A stretch of 64,000 nucleotides of DNA from Streptomyces sp. B3I8 (GTDB lineage: Bacteria > Actinomycetota > Actinomycetes > Streptomycetales > Streptomycetaceae). Every line of letters begins with the position of its first letter. The stretch's first letter is position 1. The DNA lies in the NCBI RefSeq assembly GCF_030816915.1, contig NZ_JAUSYN010000002.1, forward strand, positions 2,989,501 through 3,053,500. The letters are read 5' to 3'. The notes under the pieces are model-generated. The model searched no databases and was not told where the DNA came from. It saw only the letters and a program-made list of their open reading frames with translations. Below, one piece after another: positions 32,611 to 42,100 of this stretch. Position numbers and translations under genes: made by a program.

Positions 32611-32847
32611 CACGTGCCTCCCCCGTTCCCTCCATCTCAGATTGCCACGATCCCGGACACGCCCATGGGAATCCAGCCACTCGGAATCCGCCACTCCCGC
32701 CCCACACACCTCAACCTCACTGCCGCGTTCCCGCCCCTCGCCCGCGGCCGAGCTCGGGGAGGCGGTGCCGGGCGCCTGAGCACCCGCCCCGCGCGGGCCG
32801 CACGACCGTGCGCCCTGCGGTCTGCACTTCCCTACGGTCCTGCTCCC

Positions 32848-34452
32848 TCACTGCCGGCCGAGCGCGCGGGAGACTCCGGCCGTGACCGTGGTGGCCAGGA
32901 TCCAGCCGGCCGCGATCAGCGCGTACGCCAGCCATTGCCCGGCGCCGCGCGGCGCGAACGCGCTCTCCTGGCCGAAGGTGATGATCGGCACCAGCAGATC
33001 GAGCGTGTAGAAGACGGCGTTGAAGTCCGGGGCCTTGCCTGCCTCGAGCGGCTCAGGCGTGTACAGATGGAAGTAGAACGCGCCGCAGACGAGCGCGGCC
33101 AGCAGCCACGAGGCCGCGCGGAGCGGCCGGTATCCGTATCCGACGACCGCGTCCTGGACGTGGCCCCAGGCGCGGACGTGCGGGGCCGAGACGGCGCGGC
33201 GACGGCGCAGTCTGGCAAGGAGCACCGTGCGCGCCTCGTCCTCGTGCCCGAGCCTTCGGTAGGCCGCCGCCAACTGCTCGTACGGCTGCGGGAGGTAGCC
33301 GTCGCCGGTGCGTTCGATCCAGCGGATCCGTTCGGCGGCCGGCAGGGGAAGCGCGAGGGCGTCGTACGTGGCACCGCTCAGCCGGAGGTCGTCGGGCCAG
33401 GTGTCCGGGTTGTCGTACAGCGTTCCCAGCCGGGCGTCGCGGGCGTCCACCACGCCGTCGACCGGCCCGCGGGTGCGCAGGTCGGTCGCCCGGGCCTGCA
33501 CCGCGCGCAGGGACAGGGCGGTCTCCCCGGCGTGGGAGAGGCCGGCGTCGCGGAAGCTGAGCTCCGTGCCCACGCGGGTGCCGTCGAGCGTGATGCCGCC
33601 GTCGACGGTGAGGCCTCGGCCGAGGTCGACGTTGCGGCCGACCGTGACGTCGACCGCCTCCAGCGCGATGTCGCCGTGATTGCTCAGCCGGGCGCCGCAG
33701 AAGCCGACGGCCGCCATGACCGTGGCTCCGGAGAGAATGATCCGCCCTTCGGCGCGGAAGCCCGGGTGGCACGTGAAGTCCCCGGCGACCCGGATGTGGT
33801 AGGCGTCCAGGGCGTGCGCGCCGGGGTTGCTCAGTGACGCGCCCTCCAGGTCGAACTCACCGTCGACGGACGCGCCGGACAGCCGGAAGCGCCCCTCGGT
33901 GGTCAGGCCGGTGCACAGCGCGTCGCCCCCCACCTCGGCGCGAACGGCGGATATCGCCTCGCCGCCGGGCGAACCGACGGCGGTGCCGCGCAGGTCCAGA
34001 TCACCGTTGACGCGGATGCGGTCGAGCACGAGGGGCCCGGTGACACGGCAGCGGGAGAGCACCAGCCCTGCGTCGATCTCGGCCGTGTCGGCGACGAGGC
34101 CGGGCATCTCGCAGCCGGTCAGGACCACCTCGCGGATCCGCGCACCCCGCAGCGAGGGAGGCTCGTCGAAGCGGCAGTCGGCCAGGAGGACGGGTACGGC
34201 GATCTCGGTGAAGCCCAGGTCGAGCCGGCCGGTGATGTGCGCACCGGTCAGACGCAGCGCGGGGCGGTCACCCGGCTCGGGGTCACCGCCCGCGCCGAGC
34301 AGCAGCGCCGCGACGACGCGCGCCCGGACCGTCGTTCCCGCCGTGCCCGCCCCCTCCGCCGCGTCCGGGGGGTCCCAAAACTCGACGGGGCGTCCTTGCG
34401 GGACGGCGTCCCACAACCGGCGCTCCGGGGCGCTGAGTTCGTCGGGGTGCAT
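32848..34452 (-). CDS. Pentapeptide-like repeat membrane protein
   Basis: 534 residues. After a helical start, residues about 85-340 form repeated beta-helix turns (LRLTGAHITGRLDLGFTEIA, GRFRLSGASVDGEFDLEGAS, GRIILSGATVMAAVGFCGAR). A helical region (EQLAAAYRRLGHEDEARTVL) follows, then two membrane helices at the C-terminus (ASWLLAALVCGAFYFHLY and WLAYALIAAGWILATTVTAG). Homologues are common in Streptomyces, often labelled membrane-associated oxidoreductase, but no redox motif is visible. ATG at 34452 (MHPDELSAPERRLWD) has AGGA nine bases upstream. Role unknown. Confidence 0.8.
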   Translation of the reverse strand: MHPDELSAPERRLWDAVPQGRPVEFWDPPDAAEGAGTAGTTVRARVVAALLLGAGGDPEPGDRPALRLTGAHITGRLDLGFTEIAVPVLLADCRFDEPPSLRGARIREVVLTGCEMPGLVADTAEIDAGLVLSRCRVTGPLVLDRIRVNGDLDLRGTAVGSPGGEAISAVRAEVGGDALCTGLTTEGRFRLSGASVDGEFDLEGASLSNPGAHALDAYHIRVAGDFTCHPGFRAEGRIILSGATVMAAVGFCGARLSNHGDIALEAVDVTVGRNVDLGRGLTVDGGITLDGTRVGTELSFRDAGLSHAGETALSLRAVQARATDLRTRGPVDGVVDARDARLGTLYDNPDTWPDDLRLSGATYDALALPLPAAERIRWIERTGDGYLPQPYEQLAAAYRRLGHEDEARTVLLARLRRRRAVSAPHVRAWGHVQDAVVGYGYRPLRAASWLLAALVCGAFYFHLYTPEPLEAGKAPDFNAVFYTLDLLVPIITFGQESAFAPRGAGQWLAYALIAAGWILATTVTAGVSRALGRQ

Positions 34453-34924
34453 GGTCCATGATCCTGCTGGTGACGGAGCGTGCCGGGCAAGGTCTTTCCG
34501 CATGCCGGGGTGCGCCCTCCCCGTCCGCACATGCTCCCGCCCTCCCCCGTCCGCTTCCGCGTCCGCGCATGGTCCCGTTCTCACCCACGGTCGGCGTCCG
34601 TGGCTCGGGTCGGTGCGGGCCGCGGCGGTGGACCTCCGTGTCCTCATTATCTGCAGGCGCGGAGTGAGAATTGCGCGAAACGCCTGCACAGCTTTTCTGC
34701 GGCAAAAAGCGAAGCGAAATCGTTCACTCCGCACGGAGCGCCCCGACGTGCTACTGTCCTTCTCAGTTGCAGTTGTGGTTCCCGAATTTCCGGGCGCTTC
34801 CCGGTCGGCTTCACGCCGCCGGAAGTTCTCGTGTATCACCGGTCATTTCCGGGCGGGCTGATCATCACGGCGACGCGGGGTCCGCGCAGTGCGGATTCCG
34901 ACGCACCCCCCGAAGGAGATCGAC
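34453..34924. other. Intergenic region holding the cold-shock gene leader
   Basis: 472 bases between divergent genes. The stretch 34660-34900 is relatively AT-rich (GCGAAATCGTTCAC and similar) and should hold the cold-shock promoter and a structured leader of 100 bases or more, as in other csp genes. No reading frame is convincing. Confidence 0.5.
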
Positions 34925-35128
34925 ATGGCTACCGGTACCGTGAAGTGGTTCAACTCGGAAAAGGGCTTCGGCTTCATCGAGCAGGACGGTGGCGGCGCTG
35001 ACGTGTTCGCCCACTACTCGAACATCGCCGCCCAGGGCTTCCGCGAGCTACTCGAGGGCCAGAAGGTCAGCTTCGACATCGCGCAGGGCCAGAAGGGCCC
35101 GACGGCGGAGAACATCGTTCCCGCGTAA
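34925..35128 (+). CDS. cspA: Cold-shock protein (CspA family)
   Basis: 67 residues: [20 protein letters not shown] with RNP1 (KGFGFI) and RNP2 (VFAHY) motifs, an OB-fold single-strand nucleic acid chaperone of the abundant Streptomyces 7-kDa type. AAGGAGAT lies seven bases upstream. A strong terminator follows; the DEAD-box helicase gene begins 270 bases on, a frequent cold-adaptation pairing. Confidence 0.98.
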   Translation: MATGTVKWFNSEKGFGFIEQDGGGADVFAHYSNIAAQGFRELLEGQKVSFDIAQGQKGPTAENIVPA

Positions 35129-35149
35129 GGCCTGCACGTCACGCACGTA

Positions 35150-35197
35150 GCTGGGGCCCGCATCCCTTGGGGTGCGGGCCCCAGCTGCTTTTTTTCC
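35150..35197 (+). terminator. Terminator of the cold-shock gene
   Basis: Hairpin with 15-base arms GCTGGGGCCCGCATC / GGTGCGGGCCCCAGC (one mismatch region at the loop) followed by TGCTTTTTTT; a classical intrinsic terminator, notable in this genus for its T run. Confidence 0.95.
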
Positions 35198-35399
35198 GTG
35201 AGGATCGCGGCGGGCGCCCCAGTGCCGTGTCGCCCCGCCCCCTCGCGTCGAGAATTTCAGCACCTCAGCAGCTGAGCCCGCGCGTATTTCCCCGCCGGCC
35301 AGATTCGCATTCGCGTTCCACCGGTCTGTATCGCGATTCACCGTGCCGCTTTTCGCTGCGGGAATTCCTTGATACGTGCCGCATCGAGGAAGGTTCCGC

Positions 35400-36902
35400 A
35401 TGAACCGTACGCGCCAGACCAACCACTTCTCCCGCACCACCCGGAACGGCGGCGCTTCCTCCGGGAAGAACGGCGGCCGGTTCGGTGGCTCGTTCTCCGG
35501 CCGCTCGGGCGGTGCGGCCCGTTCCGGTGGTCACGGCCGCCGCGCCGCCGCGCCCGGTGGCGAGTTCGCCCTTCCCGAGACGCTCACCCCGGCGCTGCCC
35601 GCCGTGGAACAGTTCGCCGATCTCGACATGCCGGCGGAGCTGCTGGCCGAGCTCGGCCACCACGGCGTGACCGTGCCGTTCCCGATCCAGGGCGCGACGC
35701 TGCCGAACTCCCTCGCCGGCCGTGACGTCCTCGGCCGGGGGCGCACCGGTTCCGGCAAGACCCTCGCGTTCGGGCTGGCCCTGCTGGCCCGTACGGCCGG
35801 GCGGCGCGCCGAACCCCGGCAGCCGCTCGGACTGGTCCTCGTACCGACCCGTGAGCTGGCGCAGCAGGTCACCGAGGCGCTCACGCCGTACGCCCGTGCC
35901 GTGAAGCTGCGCCTGGCCACGGTGGTGGGCGGGGTGTCGATCGGCGGGCAACTGCGCGCGCTGCGCGGCGGTGCCGAGGTCGTCGTCGCGACCCCGGGGC
36001 GTCTGAAGGACCTCATCGACCGCGGCGGCTGCGTCCTGGACCAGGTGTCCGTCACCGTCCTCGACGAGGCGGACCAGATGGCCGACATGGGCTTCATGCC
36101 GCAGGTGACCGCGCTGCTCGACCAGGTCGACCCGCAGGGGCAGCGCATGCTGTTCTCCGCCACGCTCGACCGCAACGTCGACGCCCTGGTGCGCCGGTAC
36201 CTGCACGATCCGGTCGTGCACTCCGTCGACCCCTCGGCCGGCGCGGTCACGACGATGGAGCACCACGTCCTGCACGTCCGCGGCGCCGACAAGCACGCGG
36301 CGACCACGCAGATCGCCGCGCGCGACGGCCGCGTGATCATGTTCCTGGACACCAAGCACGCCGTCGACCGTCTCACCGCGCATCTCCTCGACAACGGGGT
36401 CCGGGCCGCCGCCCTGCACGGGGGGAAGTCGCAGCCGCAGCGCACCCGGACGCTGGCGCAGTTCAGGACCGGGCACGTCGGCGTCCTGGTGGCGACCAAC
36501 GTCGCGGCGCGCGGCATCCACGTCGACAGCCTCGACCTCGTCGTCAACGTCGATCCGCCGGCCGACCACAAGGACTACCTCCACCGCGGCGGCCGGACCG
36601 CCCGCGCCGGGGAGTCGGGCAGCGTCGTGACGCTGGTCACGCCGGACCAGCGCCGCGCCATGACCCGCCTCATGGCGGCGGCCGGCATCGTCCCGCTGAC
36701 GACGGAGGTCCACACGGGCGGAGAGGCCCTGCACCGCATCACCGGCGCCCAGGCCCCGTCCGGCATCCCCGTCGTCATCGCGGCGCCGGTCGTCGAGCGT
36801 CCCCGGCGCAGCCCCGCCGCGCGCGGCCGGCGCCGTCCGGTGCCCGCGGCCCGGCGCGCCCGCGAGCAGCAGCGGCCCGCCACAGGGGCCGCGGCCTCCT
36901 AG
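35400..36902 (+). CDS. DEAD-box RNA helicase
   Basis: 500 residues. A Ser/Gly/Arg-rich N-terminus (60 residues) precedes the core: GRGRTGSGKT (motif I variant), PTRELAQQ, VATPGRL, VLDEADQM, FSAT, VATNVAARGIH and HRGGRTARAG (motif VI, with Gly for the usual Ile). The basic C-terminus (RRPVPAARRAREQQRPA) likely binds RNA. Unwinds structured RNA; pairing with the cold-shock gene suggests ribosome or mRNA remodelling in the cold. ATG follows GAGGAAGG. Confidence 0.95.
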   Translation: MNRTRQTNHFSRTTRNGGASSGKNGGRFGGSFSGRSGGAARSGGHGRRAAAPGGEFALPETLTPALPAVEQFADLDMPAELLAELGHHGVTVPFPIQGATLPNSLAGRDVLGRGRTGSGKTLAFGLALLARTAGRRAEPRQPLGLVLVPTRELAQQVTEALTPYARAVKLRLATVVGGVSIGGQLRALRGGAEVVVATPGRLKDLIDRGGCVLDQVSVTVLDEADQMADMGFMPQVTALLDQVDPQGQRMLFSATLDRNVDALVRRYLHDPVVHSVDPSAGAVTTMEHHVLHVRGADKHAATTQIAARDGRVIMFLDTKHAVDRLTAHLLDNGVRAAALHGGKSQPQRTRTLAQFRTGHVGVLVATNVAARGIHVDSLDLVVNVDPPADHKDYLHRGGRTARAGESGSVVTLVTPDQRRAMTRLMAAAGIVPLTTEVHTGGEALHRITGAQAPSGIPVVIAAPVVERPRRSPAARGRRRPVPAARRAREQQRPATGAAAS

Positions 36903-36906
36903 GGCT

Positions 36907-36932
36907 GGTCCAGGCCCGGCCGGGCCTGGACC
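36907..36932 (+). terminator. Terminator after the helicase gene
   Basis: Perfect 26-base palindrome with arms GGTCCAGGCCCGG and CCGGGCCTGGACC, five bases after the stop; no T run. Confidence 0.7.
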
Positions 36933-37080
36933 TGTCACCGCGTCGGCCCGCACGGATCCTGCGTCGGCCCGCACGGATCCGGCACCGATCCGCACGCGGA
37001 TCCGCCGCTCGTCGCCAATCATCGCCGCATGCTCATCGCTCGCCGGCGTTCATCGCCGGTCATCGCCGCAGGAGGCACCT

Positions 37081-37395
37081 TTGACGTTGACCGAGACACA
37101 CCCCCGCCGCGCCGGCGCCGACACCATGGCGGCACCCGGACCCCAGGTCTGGGACGACATGACGGTCGAGGTGGCGCTGTCCGTGATGGCCGCCGCCCGT
37201 ACGCCTCACCTCGTGATCTGCGACGCGGACGGCCGGCGGACCGGACTGGTCACCCTGGCCCGGCTCACCGCCGTGCGGAACGGTTCCGGCTACACGGACC
37301 GGGTCCGTCTGCGTGACATCGCCGACGGCCACGGCACGGTGGCCGAGGCCGGGCATGCGGTGCGGCACCGCCGGGTCGGCGCCCTGTCCCGCTGA
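37081..37395 (+). CDS. Single CBS-type domain protein
   Basis: 104 residues. TTG start with AGGAGG six bases upstream. Body VWDDMTVEVALSVMAAARTP, HLVICDADGRRTGLVTLARL and RLRDIADGHGTVAEAGHAV fits a CBS (adenosyl-ligand) domain, shortened relative to paired forms. Streptomyces carries many such small proteins, often next to cold-shock or stress genes. A hairpin terminator follows. Confidence 0.75.
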   Translation: MTLTETHPRRAGADTMAAPGPQVWDDMTVEVALSVMAAARTPHLVICDADGRRTGLVTLARLTAVRNGSGYTDRVRLRDIADGHGTVAEAGHAVRHRRVGALSR

Positions 37396-37423
37396 CGCGC
37401 GTCAGCGGGGGGTACGCAAAGGA

Positions 37424-37457
37424 GTGGCCGGTCCGGGCGGAGCCGCGGACCGGCCAC
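37424..37457 (+). terminator. Hairpin between convergent genes
   Basis: Arms GTGGCCGGTCCG and CGGACCGGCCAC around a 10-base loop; probably terminates the CBS gene and perhaps the convergent hypothetical gene. Confidence 0.75.
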
Positions 37458-37517
37458 TGGGCCGTCGGTGGGACAGGTGTTCTTCGGGGAACGGGTCGGC
37501 GGGCGGACCGGTGCGGG

Positions 37518-37877
37518 TCAGTGGTCGGAGTAGCTGAAGTCGCCCACCGTCCAGGCGCTGACGTCCTCGATCGCGACGCGGTACATCCCGCCCGTCTCCG
37601 GGATCCCCATCGTGCCCTGGAGGATCCGGGCCATGTGGAAGTGCAGGTGGGTGGGCGGTCCGTCCCGCTTCGTATCGGTGTCGAAGACGGCGGCGAACTC
37701 GTTCAGCTGGGCGGATCCCGTCAGCACCTCCGCCACCCGCTGCCGCCACACGGCTTCGGGAGCCAGGCGCCCCGTGAGGACGGCACCGCCGGTGACCACG
37801 GTCAGGGACATCCGGCTGCTCTGCCCCGTTTCCACGAGGGCGGCGATGCCAGTGATCAGCTCGTCAGGCTTCGGCAT
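37518..37877 (-). CDS. Small conserved hypothetical protein
   Basis: 119 residues, start MPKPDELITGIAALVETGQS. Alternating strands (RMSLTVVTGGAVLTGRLAPE, GGMYRVAIEDVSAWTVGDFS) around a helical region suggest a small alpha/beta fold. The arrangement recalls GvpU-type gas-vesicle accessory proteins, but no gas-vesicle genes are here, so the name is not used. Upstream is a 9-base repeat tract. Confidence 0.7.
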   Translation of the reverse strand: MPKPDELITGIAALVETGQSSRMSLTVVTGGAVLTGRLAPEAVWRQRVAEVLTGSAQLNEFAAVFDTDTKRDGPPTHLHFHMARILQGTMGIPETGGMYRVAIEDVSAWTVGDFSYSDH

Positions 37878-37980
37878 GAGACCGCATTCTATGTACTGGC
37901 CCGACCGGGCGGGTCGGGAGAGGGTCCTCCCGGCCGGATATACCGAGATGGACAGGACCGACGGGACCGACAGGACCGGC

Positions 37981-38034
37981 GGGATCGGCGGGATCGGCGG
38001 GATCGGCGGGATCGGCGGGATCGGCGGGATCGGC
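37981..38034 (+). repeat. 9-base tandem repeat, six copies
   Basis: GGGATCGGC six times in a row, with degenerate copies on both sides (GGGACCGAC, GGGTCGGCC), between the hypothetical gene and the MerR gene. Confidence 0.95.
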
Positions 38035-38094
38035 AGGTTGACGGGATCGGCGGGTCGGCCGGACCGACGAACATGCGGCATGCCGGGGACACGG

Positions 38095-38433
38095 TCAGGC
38101 GTCCGCCTTGCGGCTGGAGCCGGCGTCGCCGCGGCGCAGCTCGTCGTTGATGCGCCGGGCCTCTTCGAGCTGGTCCTCCAGGATGATGATGCGGCAGGCC
38201 GCCTCGATGGAGGTGCCCTGGTCCACCATCTCCCGGGCGCGGGCCGCGATGCGCAGTTGATAGCGGGAGTAACGGCGGTGGCCGCCCTCGGAGCGCAGCG
38301 GCGTGATCAGGCGGGCTTCGCCGAGTGCGCGCAGGAAGGCGGGCGTGGTGCCGAGCATCTCGGCCGCCCGGCCCATGGTGTAGGCGGGGTAGTCGTCGTC
38401 GTCGATTCTGTCGAGCGGATTGTCTGCGGTCAT
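38095..38433 (-). CDS. MerR-family regulator
   Basis: 112 residues. Winged HTH AYTMGRAAEMLGTTPAFLRA, LGEARLITPLRSEGGHRRYS, then a coiled coil (ACRIIILEDQLEEARRINDE). No C-terminal ligand domain, so it resembles the small MerR/BldC-like regulators of Streptomyces rather than metal sensors. ATG 38433 chosen by homology; GAGGTGCAG is upstream. A perfect 32-base palindrome sits 28 bases before the start. Confidence 0.9.
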   Translation of the reverse strand: MTADNPLDRIDDDDYPAYTMGRAAEMLGTTPAFLRALGEARLITPLRSEGGHRRYSRYQLRIAARAREMVDQGTSIEAACRIIILEDQLEEARRINDELRRGDAGSSRKADA

Positions 38434-38461
38434 CTGCACCTCTGATCGGATAACGCGTCGA

Positions 38462-38493
38462 GGGGCCTTGGTGCCGTACGGCACCAAGGCCCC
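38462..38493. promoter_or_regulatory. Perfect 32-base palindrome upstream of the MerR gene
   Basis: Self-complementary throughout, arms GGGGCCTTGGTGCCGT and its complement. Could be an operator for a dimeric regulator (the MerR product is a candidate) or, in RNA, a hairpin in the leader. No T run follows on either strand. Confidence 0.7.
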
Positions 38494-39131
38494 GAGGGAT
38501 TTGTAACACCATCGACCGGCCTACTGCGAAACCGGCCCTCTGTTTCCGCACGTGCCCCCGGGAGAGGGCCCGTCGTGCGGGGATCGCGGATGCGTGACCG
38601 TGTGACCACCTTCCGTTCCGGGGCCTGCGGTACCCGGGCCAGCCTTTCCCGCCCGGGCGATCCTGATGGCGTTCGCCTCCTTGTCTCTTTCTTGCTTCCT
38701 TGCGATGCACTTCTCGGCCACTGCGGATGCTGCGTACTGTCGGCGGCCCTGGAATGACCGCCGGGCCCGGCAGCCAGCAACGGGACCACGACCGACCTCG
38801 GCCCCGCGACTCCACTGCCGTGCCACATTTCCATCCGCATGCGGGCAGTTCGTGTCTGCCGCGCCTTGTGGACTTCTTGGCTACGACGGAAACAATAACT
38901 CCGACGCTGCCGCATGTCTACATCAGCCACGACAGGTATTCGCCGCCCCGGGTGAAAGGTTCCTGCCGTCGGTGCCGGGCTCGCGCGGCCCCCGCCCTCG
39001 TTTCCGGGCCCCGCCTCGACTGCGTGGAGGGATCGGTCCCGCGGGCGCGTACGGCCGCCTGGACGGGTCGGCCGGTTCGAGGCCGCCGGGCGGGTTTGGG
39101 TCCGCGGGGCCGTACGCGGGAGGATCGTGGC
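38494..39131. other. Intergenic region upstream of the SARP gene
   Basis: About 640 bases with no supported gene. Open frames have weak codon bias; one plus-strand frame from 38666 begins with a signal-peptide-like stretch but has no homology or ribosome site. The AT-rich stretch near 38880-38930 may hold the regulator's promoter. Confidence 0.5.
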
Positions 39132-42100
39132 GTGCGCGGGGATGAGCGGGTACGGGTGCGGGTGGTGCTCCTCGGCGAGTTCGAGGTCCGGTGCGGTGAC
39201 ACCGTCGTGGACGTCTCCGGCGCCCGGCTCCGCGGGCTGCTCACCCGGCTGGCGCTGGCCGGGGGACGGTCGGTCGAGGCGGATGTGCTGGTCGACGCGC
39301 TGTGGGGGCGGGAACTGCCGGCCGACCCGGCCAACGCCCTCCAGTCGCTGGTGTCCCGGCTGCGCCGGCTGCTGGAAGGGGGCGGGGGCCGGGGCGGGAT
39401 CGTCCTGCGGTCCGAGAGCGGTTACCGCCTCGGCGTCGCACCGGACGACGTCGACGTCCTGCGGTTCGAGCGGCTGGCCGCGCGCGGCCGCGACCGCCTC
39501 CGGGCCGGCGACCCCGGTGCGGCGGCGGAGGCGCTGGGCGAGGCGGTCGCGCTGTACGGCGAACCGTCGGTGATCGCCGCGGTCGCCCCCGCGGTCGCGA
39601 CGCGGCTGGAACGTGTCGCGCGGGAGGCGGGCGCGGACCTGGCCGAGGCCGAGCTGGCTCTCGGCCGTGCCGACGACGCCGTCGCCCTGCTGACCGCACT
39701 GCTCGCCGCACACCCCATGGACGAGCGGCCCGCCGCCCTCCAGATGGACGCCCTCGCCGCGCAGGGGCGCCAGGCCGACGCCCTCGCCGTGTACGAACGC
39801 GTCCGCGAGAGTCTCGCCGAGCACCTCGGCGCCGACCCCGGCACCGCCCTGCGCGAACGCCACCTGCGGCTGCTGCGCACACGGATACCGCGGGACGCGT
39901 CGGACGCGGCACACCCGTCAAAAGCCCCGGACGCCTCGCGCTCAGGTCCCGCCGTCGACCCGGAACCCGGCCCCGCGACCAGCGGTGGCCGCGTCGGCGG
40001 CGGGGATCTGCCCGCCGCGCTGACCAGCTTCGTCGGGCGCGAGGACGATCTCGCCCGGGTGGACGCCCTGTTCCGGGCCGGGCGTCTGGTGACCGTCGTC
40101 GGGCCGGGCGGGGCCGGGAAGACGCGGCTCGCCGTGGAGGCGGGGCGCCGGCACGCGTACCGGGACGGCACCTGGCTGGTCGACCTGGCCGCGGTCACCG
40201 AACCCGCCAAGGTCGGCGCGGCCGTGCTCACCGCGATCGGCCTGCGCGGCGCCGCGCTCTTCGAGGCGCCCGGGGGCCGGCTCCGCGCGGGCACCGACGA
40301 CCTCGACGAACTCGACGTCCTCGTCGACCGGCTCGGCGGCCGGGAGAGCCTGCTGCTGGTCGACAACTGCGAGCACCTCGTCGACGCCGTCGCCCGTCTG
40401 CTCGCCGCGCTGCTGCCGCGCTGCCCCGGGCTGCGGGTACTGGCCACCAGCCGCGAACCGCTGGCCATCGACGGCGAGGCCCTGGTCCCGCTCGGCCCGC
40501 TCCCGCTGCCGGACGCCGAGGACGGGCTCGACGACGTCCGGCGCAGCGCGTCGGTGCGGCTGTTCGCCGAGCGGGCCGCGGCCGTACGCCCCGGGTTCGC
40601 CGTCGACGAGAGCACGCGCGACGACGTCGTACGGCTGGTGCGCGGACTGGACGGCATGCCGCTCGCGCTGGAGCTGGCCGCGGCCCGGCTGCGCACCCTG
40701 TCGCCGGCCGAGCTGGCCGCCGGGCTGTCCGACCGGTTCCGGCTGCTGGCCACGGGCAGCCGGGCCGCGCCACCGCGCCACCGCACGCTGCGCGCGGTCA
40801 TCGCCTGGAGCTGGGACCTGCTCGACGAGGCCGAGCGCACCGTCGCCGAACGCGTCTGTGTCCTGCCCGGTGGCGTGACGGCGGAGTCGGCCGCCGCGCT
40901 CTGCGCCGGCACGCCGGTGGTCGCGGACGACATTCCCGAGCTGCTCGCCGCCCTGACGGACAAGTCGCTGCTGCACCGGGCGTCCGGCACCGGCCGCCAC
41001 CGGATGCTGGAGACGCTGCGCGAGTACGGGACCGAGCGGCTCGCCGGGCGGGGCACGCTCGGTGCCGTCCGGGATCTCGCCGCGCGGTACCTCGCCGGTC
41101 TGGTCGCGCGCGAGGAGCCGTTGCTGCGCGGTCGCGGCCAGCTCGACGCGCTGCGCGTGCTGCGCGGCGAGTACGACAACGCGCTCGCCGCGCTGCGTCA
41201 TCTGTGCGACAGCGGCGACTCCGCGGCGGCCGTCGCGCTCGCGATGGATCTCTCCTGGTACTGGCACATCCTCGGCCGGCACGCCGACGCGGCGTACTGG
41301 CAGGAACGGGCGCTGTCCCTGCCCGTCACCGGGCAAAGGGCGACGGACGCGGGTGGGCCGGACGCGGGAGGGCCGGACCGGGCCGTCGCCGAGGCCGTCC
41401 TCCTGCTCAACCGGATCAACGCCCGTTCGCCGCTCGGTGCGGAGGCGCTCGCCGGGCACGAGACCGCCCTGCGCGACCTCGCCGACCGGCTGCTCGCCCA
41501 GCCGTCGCTGCCGGGGTTCGCCGGTGTGCTCGCCGCGATCACGCTGCACTTCCTGCGGGAGCACGAGGCCTCCCTCGCGCTGGTGCGACGGCTCGCCGAC
41601 GGGCCCGACGTGTGGCTGTCCGGTCTCGCGCACATGTTCCGGGCCTCGTTCGCCGAGAACGGGGGCGATCTCGACCAGGTCCGCGTCGACGTGGCCGCCG
41701 CGCTCGACGCCTTCGGGCGGGTCGGCGACCGCTGGGGGCTGGCCGCCACGCTGCCGATGCGCGCGCTGCTGCGGCAGTACGACGGCGATCTCGACGGCGC
41801 GCTGGCGGATCTGTCCGAAGCACGGGCCCAGGCGGCCGATTTCGGCTCGCTGAGCCTGGCCGACGAGGTGTTCCTCGACGTCCGCTGGATCGACCTGCTG
41901 GCACGCCGCGGCGAGACCGGCCGGGCGCGGGTGCTGCTCGACGCGCTCCACGAGCGGGTGACACGGACGGCGTCGGCGGAACTGGCCGTCGTCGTGGCCG
42001 CGTTGGAGGCCGGGCTGTGGCTGCGGCTGGGCGACACCGAGCGGGCGGCGGCGCGGCTCGACGCGGCGGAGGGGAAGGCGGGTGTCGGGGTGCCGGCCGG

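Noticed and set aside
37518..37877. GvpU gas-vesicle protein
   Set aside because: Only a general resemblance; no gvp genes in the window.
38666..39145. Secreted small protein beginning MAFASLSLSCFLAMHF
   Set aside because: No ribosome site, no homology, poor codon bias; overlaps the SARP start.
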